Below, one piece after another: positions 5,429 to 8,629 of a stretch of DNA of 8,629 bases. Each line of letters begins with the position of its first letter. The first letter of the stretch is position 1. The stretch is from Treponema sp. (GTDB lineage: Bacteria > Spirochaetota > Spirochaetia > Treponematales > Breznakiellaceae): positions 1 to 8,629 of the forward strand of contig JAISZZ010000065.1 in the NCBI GenBank assembly GCA_031284385.1, in the 5' to 3' direction. The notes beneath the pieces are model-generated. The model did no database searches. It was not told the origin of the DNA and worked only from the letters and a program-made list of their open reading frames with translations. The position numbers and the translations under genes are program-made.

Positions 5429-6085
5429 TCAACCTTGCCCGCGCAATTTTTTTACAAGTGCCGGTTTATCAACAGCGTTAAAAAATGTGGAACCGGCGAC
5501 AAGAACATCAGCGCCCGACGCAACGGCCTCTTTTGCCGTACTTTCGTTGATACCACCGTCAACCGACACTAAAAAATTAAGACCGCGTTCAGCACGTTGG
5601 CGTGTCAATTCCTCAACTTTTGTAAAACATTCTGTAATACAAGTTTGCCCACCATAGCCCGGGTTCACAGTCATAACGAGAACAAGGTCGAGAAATGGCA
5701 ACAAACAGGAAATGGCGGTGGCAGGTGTAGAGGGAACGATGCTGATACCAGCTTTTTTTCCGAGCTTGTGTATATTTTGAATGATAAGATGAGCGTGAAC
5801 AGCCGCCTCGATGTGGAACGTTATGCAATCCGCTCCAGCCTGAGCAAACGGCGCAAGCTGATTTTCGGGGCTGCACGTCATAAGATGTACATCAAACGGC
5901 AATGAAGCCCTGCCGCGCAAATCTTCCAGCATTTTTACGCCAAACGTGATGGGCGGCACAAAATTGCCGTCCATCACGTCTATATGTACCCAATCCGCTC
6001 CAGATGCGGATATGCTGTCAATCGCCTGTCCCATGTTAGAAAAATCCGCGCTAAGCAGGGAGGGCGCAATCAATAGTTGTTTCAT
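5429..6085 (-). CDS. rpe: Ribulose-phosphate 3-epimerase, 218 aa
   Basis: Interconverts ribulose 5-phosphate and xylulose 5-phosphate in the non-oxidative pentose phosphate pathway. It is a TIM-barrel enzyme with all metal and catalytic positions visible; numbering from the ATG at 6097, these are H38 and D40 in HIDVMDGNFVPP, H71 in FDVHLM, MTVNPGYGGQ (142-151) and D180 in VDGG. I prefer the ATG at 6085, which gives MKQLLIAPSLLSADF, the usual family N-terminus. The ATG at 6097 adds four residues and lies within the -10 box. Neither start has a Shine-Dalgarno sequence. It is the first gene of a run with tmk (1-nt gap) and the 229-residue protein. The position after GYGGQ is TC where many family members have KF, a minor change. 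Confidence 0.94.
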   Translation of the reverse strand: MKQLLIAPSLLSADFSNMGQAIDSISASGADWVHIDVMDGNFVPPITFGVKMLEDLRGRASLPFDVHLMTCSPENQLAPFAQAGADCITFHIEAAVHAHLIIQNIHKLGKKAGISIVPSTPATAISCLLPFLDLVLVMTVNPGYGGQTCITECFTKVEELTRQRAERGLNFLVSVDGGINESTAKEAVASGADVLVAGSTFFNAVDKPALVKKLRGQG

Positions 6086-6092
6086 GCCGTCT

Positions 6093-6120
6093 ATCATAAC
6101 TAAAAATTTAACTTTGTCAA
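6093..6120 (-). promoter_or_regulatory. Sigma-70-type promoter for rpe-tmk
   Basis: TTGACA (6120-6115, consensus -35) and TATGAT (6098-6093, one mismatch from the -10 consensus) are separated by 16 nt on the minus strand. A start point about 7 nt after the -10 box would fall on or next to the A of the ATG at 6085, giving a leaderless or nearly leaderless mRNA. Confidence 0.6.
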
Positions 6121-6138
6121 ACAGACGGCCTGATAATT

Positions 6139-7649
6139 TTAAGCGTCATCCACCGCCGGCTCTTCTATAACCGGGGCATCATCACCCGTATCTGCTGTAA
6201 CCTCCGGCTTATTGCCTAAATAAGTAATACGAATATAACCTGAGCCGCTATGCCCCTTTTCATTTTCGCCATCCGGGGACGGCATATCCTTATCACCGGC
6301 TATCATTGTAGTAGTGTATGTAACAGCCTCATTTTCACCAATTTTAATGCTCAACTCTGGGATAAAAGCCTTTCCGCTGAAATGCAGGGCTCGTGGAACT
6401 ACGCCCTTTTTGATGGTAACAGTATATTCAACTTCACTAACATCTTTACTGTCAGGGTCTGTAACCCATGCTATTCCGGTAAGCACTTCATCAGGTTCAC
6501 CGGTAGCGGTATTACTGGCGCTACTGGAGGCGGTACTTCCGGCAGCCGCAATAGCCACACAACCCGTATAACCGGAAATGAAGGAAGAGCCGCCGCCGCC
6601 GCCGCCGTTATAGATTCTCTGACCGCCGCCGCCGCCGCCCCAGTAACCGCCGCCGCCGCCGCCTGAACTTTCAGATTCACCATCATAATTCCCGCCAAAG
6701 CCAAAACTACCCGGATTACTGTTCATCTCTCCGGCGATTCCACCGGCTGTTTGTGTAGCGCCTTTACCCGGAGCGCTATCTGCGGTAGCGTTACTATCTC
6801 CACCTGTAAGCCCACCGCCAAAGCCGCCTGTCCAGAATCTGCTGGAAGGCTGGGTTTTTTCACCTGTTTTTGCCGTAGTGTTTGCGCCGCCGCCGCCCGC
6901 CGCGACAATTATGCGGTCATAAAGCGTGTCGCCGCCCCAACGCAGGTCTGTAGCGCCGCCGCCGCCGCCTTCTTTAAAGCCGGAGTTATTGGAACCGCCG
7001 CCGCCGTTACCACCCGTGCCGCCTTGTGCTATGCCGCCCACACTCAAAACAAATTTTGCCGCCGCCGTTACCTCTTCGTCCGTAATTTCCAGAATGCCCC
7101 TAGCGTAACCGCCCCTACCGGCGTACGTGTTTTCTTTCGCCGGCGGGTTCCAGCCCTGCGCCCCCCAAAGCTCAATCTGATAATATCCCGCTATTTTCGG
7201 CGTATAAGTTACGTCGCTATTCGTTTCAGGATAATCACTCGAATCCGGCAATCCTTTAACCCACTGGGCATAGACCATCAAAGAATTCTGACCAATATCG
7301 GTATTTATGCTGAAGGGAGAACCGTTGCCGTTCTCCTCCGTATTCCAGCCCACAAACGAGTGGTCAATCTTTTTGGGCGGCGTTGGAAGGCTCGTTACTA
7401 TATACTCTTTTATGCCATTCTTGCTGATCTCAGTTATCTTTTTCTTGTTTGGGTTAGCGAGCGTTGTCGCGCCGTTACTGTGGAACGCCACATACCCCTC
7501 TTCCAATTTGGCGGTTTCTTCCGCCGGCGAGCCCGGTTTTACGGCAGTCACGGCCGATTCGCCCCCCCCCCCCCACCATCGCATGAAAACGCGGATATTG
7601 CCATAAACAGGCACGCAAATACCGCCGCCGAATGATTACTCTTTTTCAT
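6139..7649 (-). CDS. Glycine-rich surface lipoprotein, interrupted at a 13-G run (probably phase-variable)
   Basis: The ATG at 7649 follows a GGGGGAG ribosome-binding site and opens a typical lipoprotein signal: MKKSN, hydrophobic AAVFACLFMAISAFS, then Cys23 and DGGG. Thirteen G (7574-7562) then put translation out of frame, so it stops at TGA 7550-7548 after 33 residues. The long body, open as one 491-codon frame from 7614, resumes at ESAVTAVKPG; 11 or 14 G would join both (about 503 aa with 14 G). Body, restored numbering: residues 53-131 are one Listeria-Bacteroides/InlB-type repeat (VAFHSNG, FVGWNT, VYAQW); from about 145 lies an ALK-type glycine-rich domain (YYQIELWGAQGW, GGNGGGG, GGGGATDLRWGGDTLYDR, VAAGGGG); the C-terminus is acidic (VIEEPAVDDA). 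GGC-codon runs encode poly-Gly. The inference is a surface adhesin-like lipoprotein, OFF here; a homopolymer error would look identical. Confidence 0.8.
6590..6662 (-). repeat. Cluster of GGC trinucleotide runs in the coding sequence
   Basis: Three runs of about five to six GCC/CCG units (plus strand) encode poly-Gly stretches; similar shorter runs lie at 6887-6900, 6955-6969 and 6996-7005. Because the unit is three bases, length changes would alter glycine number without shifting the frame. Confidence 0.7.
7562..7574. repeat. 13-G/C homopolymer, candidate phase-variation tract
   Basis: Thirteen C on the plus strand, read as G in the lipoprotein gene, lie between the codons for Asp24-Gly25 and the body. 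A tract length leaving remainder 2 on division by 3 is needed for a continuous product; 13 leaves remainder 1. Confidence 0.9.
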
Positions 7650-7704
7650 AAACTCCCCCTACTGCGATGAAAAAGTAAAAGCCTAAGCTGCTACTCCCCA
7701 CCAT
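7636..7704 (-). CDS. 22-codon ORF overlapping the lipoprotein start
   Basis: ATG at 7704 opens MVGSSSLGFYFFIAVGG and ends at TAA 7638-7636, 12 nt inside the lipoprotein gene and in another frame. It spans the ribosome-binding site, so it could be a short leader that influences initiation, but no ribosome-binding site of its own is clear, and chance occurrence is likely. Confidence 0.12.
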   Translation of the reverse strand: MVGSSSLGFYFFIAVGGVYEKE

Positions 7705-7755
7705 GTTACTTTGTAGCATACAACTTTCACCGGTATTAAACAAGTAGCGGAACGG

Positions 7756-7785
7756 CTAGGGAAGCACTGATTTATGCGAGTGCGC
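7756..7785 (+). repeat. CTAGGG...GAGTG repeat, copy 2 (plus)
   Basis: CTAGGGAAGCACTGATTTA followed by TGCGAGTGCGC matches the minus-strand copy at 2845-2873 at 26 of 30 aligned positions. A small GCGC/GCGC dyad (7783-7795) follows. It lies 23 nt after the end of the 241-codon ORF and upstream of the lipoprotein gene. Confidence 0.6.
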
Positions 7786-7808
7786 TAATTGCGCCGGCTG
7801 CGTCATTG

Positions 7809-8534
7809 TTACTCCGACGACGGGCGGCTGATGTTTACCACAACTCCAAACTCATAATTGGCGATATTATAGATATTATCAACAAAATAAACAAAATTAC
7901 CCGATAAAAGGTAAGGGGAACTAAAATAAACGGTGGCGGAACCCGTAACCGCGTTCTCAGCCGATGCTGAACCGGTATCCTCTATGTACAACATACCGTT
8001 GCTAAGGGTACCCAGCGTAAAATGATAGGCGGATAAAGAACCCTCGTGAATAAGGCCGCCGTGCGTCACGACACTATTCGCTGTTTCCAGTCCGCTTCCT
8101 AAAATGACACCGGTACTTGACGAAGGGTCGACAGGCCAATTGGTGGAAATATAAGCGTCGGGCGAATTACCTGATATTAAAGTTCCTACAGATCCAGCGG
8201 AAACCAGATCCACCATGCTGTCAACGGTATTTATCGTTGTGTTGTTGTTGTATTTGTTGAAAAATTTGCCTGCGGCTCCCCGCAAGCTGTTCACTCTAGC
8301 GAGATCTGAACTCTCTACCGGCAGCGTAACAGAAGCTACAGTGTCTGATTGCATCATAGCCATCATGGCGCCGACAGTGAGTGTAATACTATTCCCGGCA
8401 TACGCTGATGTACCTCCTCCCGCATATAGCAATGCTCCCATGTGACCGCTGACGGCGGCGGTAGTGTCGCCAAATGTGCCTTTAGTAATGAGAAACCAAT
8501 AGCTTGGAGAAAAATATAAATCCTTGCCGTCCAA
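7809..8534 (-). CDS. Unrecognised Ser/Thr/Gly-rich protein, 241 aa (possibly truncated)
   Basis: No known family is recognised. The product is rich in Ser, Thr, Gly, Ala and Val with alternating beta-type segments (SITLTVGAMM, SATVYFSSPYLLSG, FVYFVDNIYNIANYEFGV), as in secreted, cell-surface or tail-like beta-rich proteins, and has almost no Cys. The only plausible start is TTG at 8534, with GGGAG 5 nt ahead. The frame stays open upstream to TAA near 8605 (reading DLYKVLVSLCQYAVTGAV), but without ATG or GTG, and no signal peptide is seen, so the N-terminus may be lost or frameshifted. It lies upstream of the lipoprotein gene on the same strand with about 160 nt between them. A remnant of a larger surface or phage protein is a fair alternative. 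Confidence 0.5.
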   Translation of the reverse strand: MDGKDLYFSPSYWFLITKGTFGDTTAAVSGHMGALLYAGGGTSAYAGNSITLTVGAMMAMMQSDTVASVTLPVESSDLARVNSLRGAAGKFFNKYNNNTTINTVDSMVDLVSAGSVGTLISGNSPDAYISTNWPVDPSSSTGVILGSGLETANSVVTHGGLIHEGSLSAYHFTLGTLSNGMLYIEDTGSASAENAVTGSATVYFSSPYLLSGNFVYFVDNIYNIANYEFGVVVNISRPSSE

Positions 8535-8594
8535 TACCGCTCCCGTAACAGCATATTGGCAAAGTGATACTAGTACCTTGTAAAGGTCAAACAG

Positions 8595-8612
8595 ATTATA
8601 TTATATTATATT
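8595..8612 (-). repeat. Tandem 5-bp repeat forming three overlapping TATAAT boxes
   Basis: About 3.6 copies of ATTAT on the plus strand read on the minus strand as TATAATATAATATAAT, upstream of the 241-codon ORF. Each unit ends a perfect -10 box. A change in copy number would alter promoter spacing. No -35 box at 16-18 nt is visible; the sequence before it is cut by the window edge after about 17 nt. Confidence 0.45.
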
Positions 8613-8629
8613 CACCCAAGCAGGAGAGG

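Noticed and set aside
7614..7614. Start codon at 7614 for the lipoprotein body (491 codons)
   Set aside because: The segment MPVYGNIRVFMRWW has no ribosome-binding site or signal and is the out-of-frame reading of the signal peptide region; the start at 7649 has both.
6751..7635. 294-codon plus-strand ORF opposite the lipoprotein gene
   Set aside because: It is the antisense shadow of a Gly-rich reading frame: GGN codons read backwards as NCC, giving Ala/Pro/Arg-rich sequence. No ribosome-binding site and no family resemblance.
7711..7723. TTGTA-GCA-TACAA operator-like dyad upstream of the lipoprotein gene
   Set aside because: A 5-bp stem is too short to stand out from chance in this sequence.

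Overview
The window most resembles a chromosomal segment of a host-associated spirochaete, probably a Treponema-type bacterium. This rests on the gene set, recalled from memory without a search: rpe, then tmk with a GTST-type P-loop, then a 229-residue protein I associate with treponemes. A lipoprotein whose gene carries a long G run and many short interspersed dyad repeats fit the same picture. Apart from one AT-rich island, base composition is balanced and typical of a host genome.

Layout. 1-280: a minus-strand frame running off the left edge, with a 16-nt tandem repeat and a strong hairpin at its upstream end. 312-1451 (+): an AT-rich D12-class DNA adenine methyltransferase, coupled by an ATGA overlap to a 42-codon ORF (1448-1576) that may be the scar of a lost partner gene. 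1619-2446 (-): a Cof-type HAD phosphatase. 2447-3486: no intact gene; it holds several dyad elements and a frameshifted remnant of a radical-SAM/SPASM protein (2870-3164, -). 3487-3894 (+): a YjbQ/UPF0047 protein. 3895-4135: a stem-loop over the yjbQ stop, a run of 12 C and an 89-bp inverted-repeat element. 4136-6085 (-): an operon-like run rpe, tmk, conserved membrane or secreted protein, apparently driven by a promoter whose -10 box lies 7 nt before the rpe start codon. 6139-7649 (-): a glycine-rich surface lipoprotein. 7809-8534 (-): an unrecognised 241-codon ORF with a 5-bp tandem repeat of TATAAT boxes upstream.

The main observation is the lipoprotein gene. A well-formed signal peptide and ribosome-binding site sit just upstream, but a run of 13 G separates them from the 490-codon body in the wrong frame; 11 or 14 G would restore one protein of about 503 residues (with 14 G). 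This is the layout of a phase-variable contingency gene captured in the OFF phase, although a sequencing or assembly error in the homopolymer gives the same picture. Restored, the protein would carry one Listeria-Bacteroides (InlB-type) repeat and an ALK-type glycine-rich domain, consistent with a surface-exposed adhesin-like lipoprotein.

The housekeeping genes are ordinary: rpe for the pentose phosphate pathway, tmk for dTTP synthesis. No tRNA, rRNA, CRISPR array or complete insertion sequence is visible. No clearly new multi-gene system is apparent.
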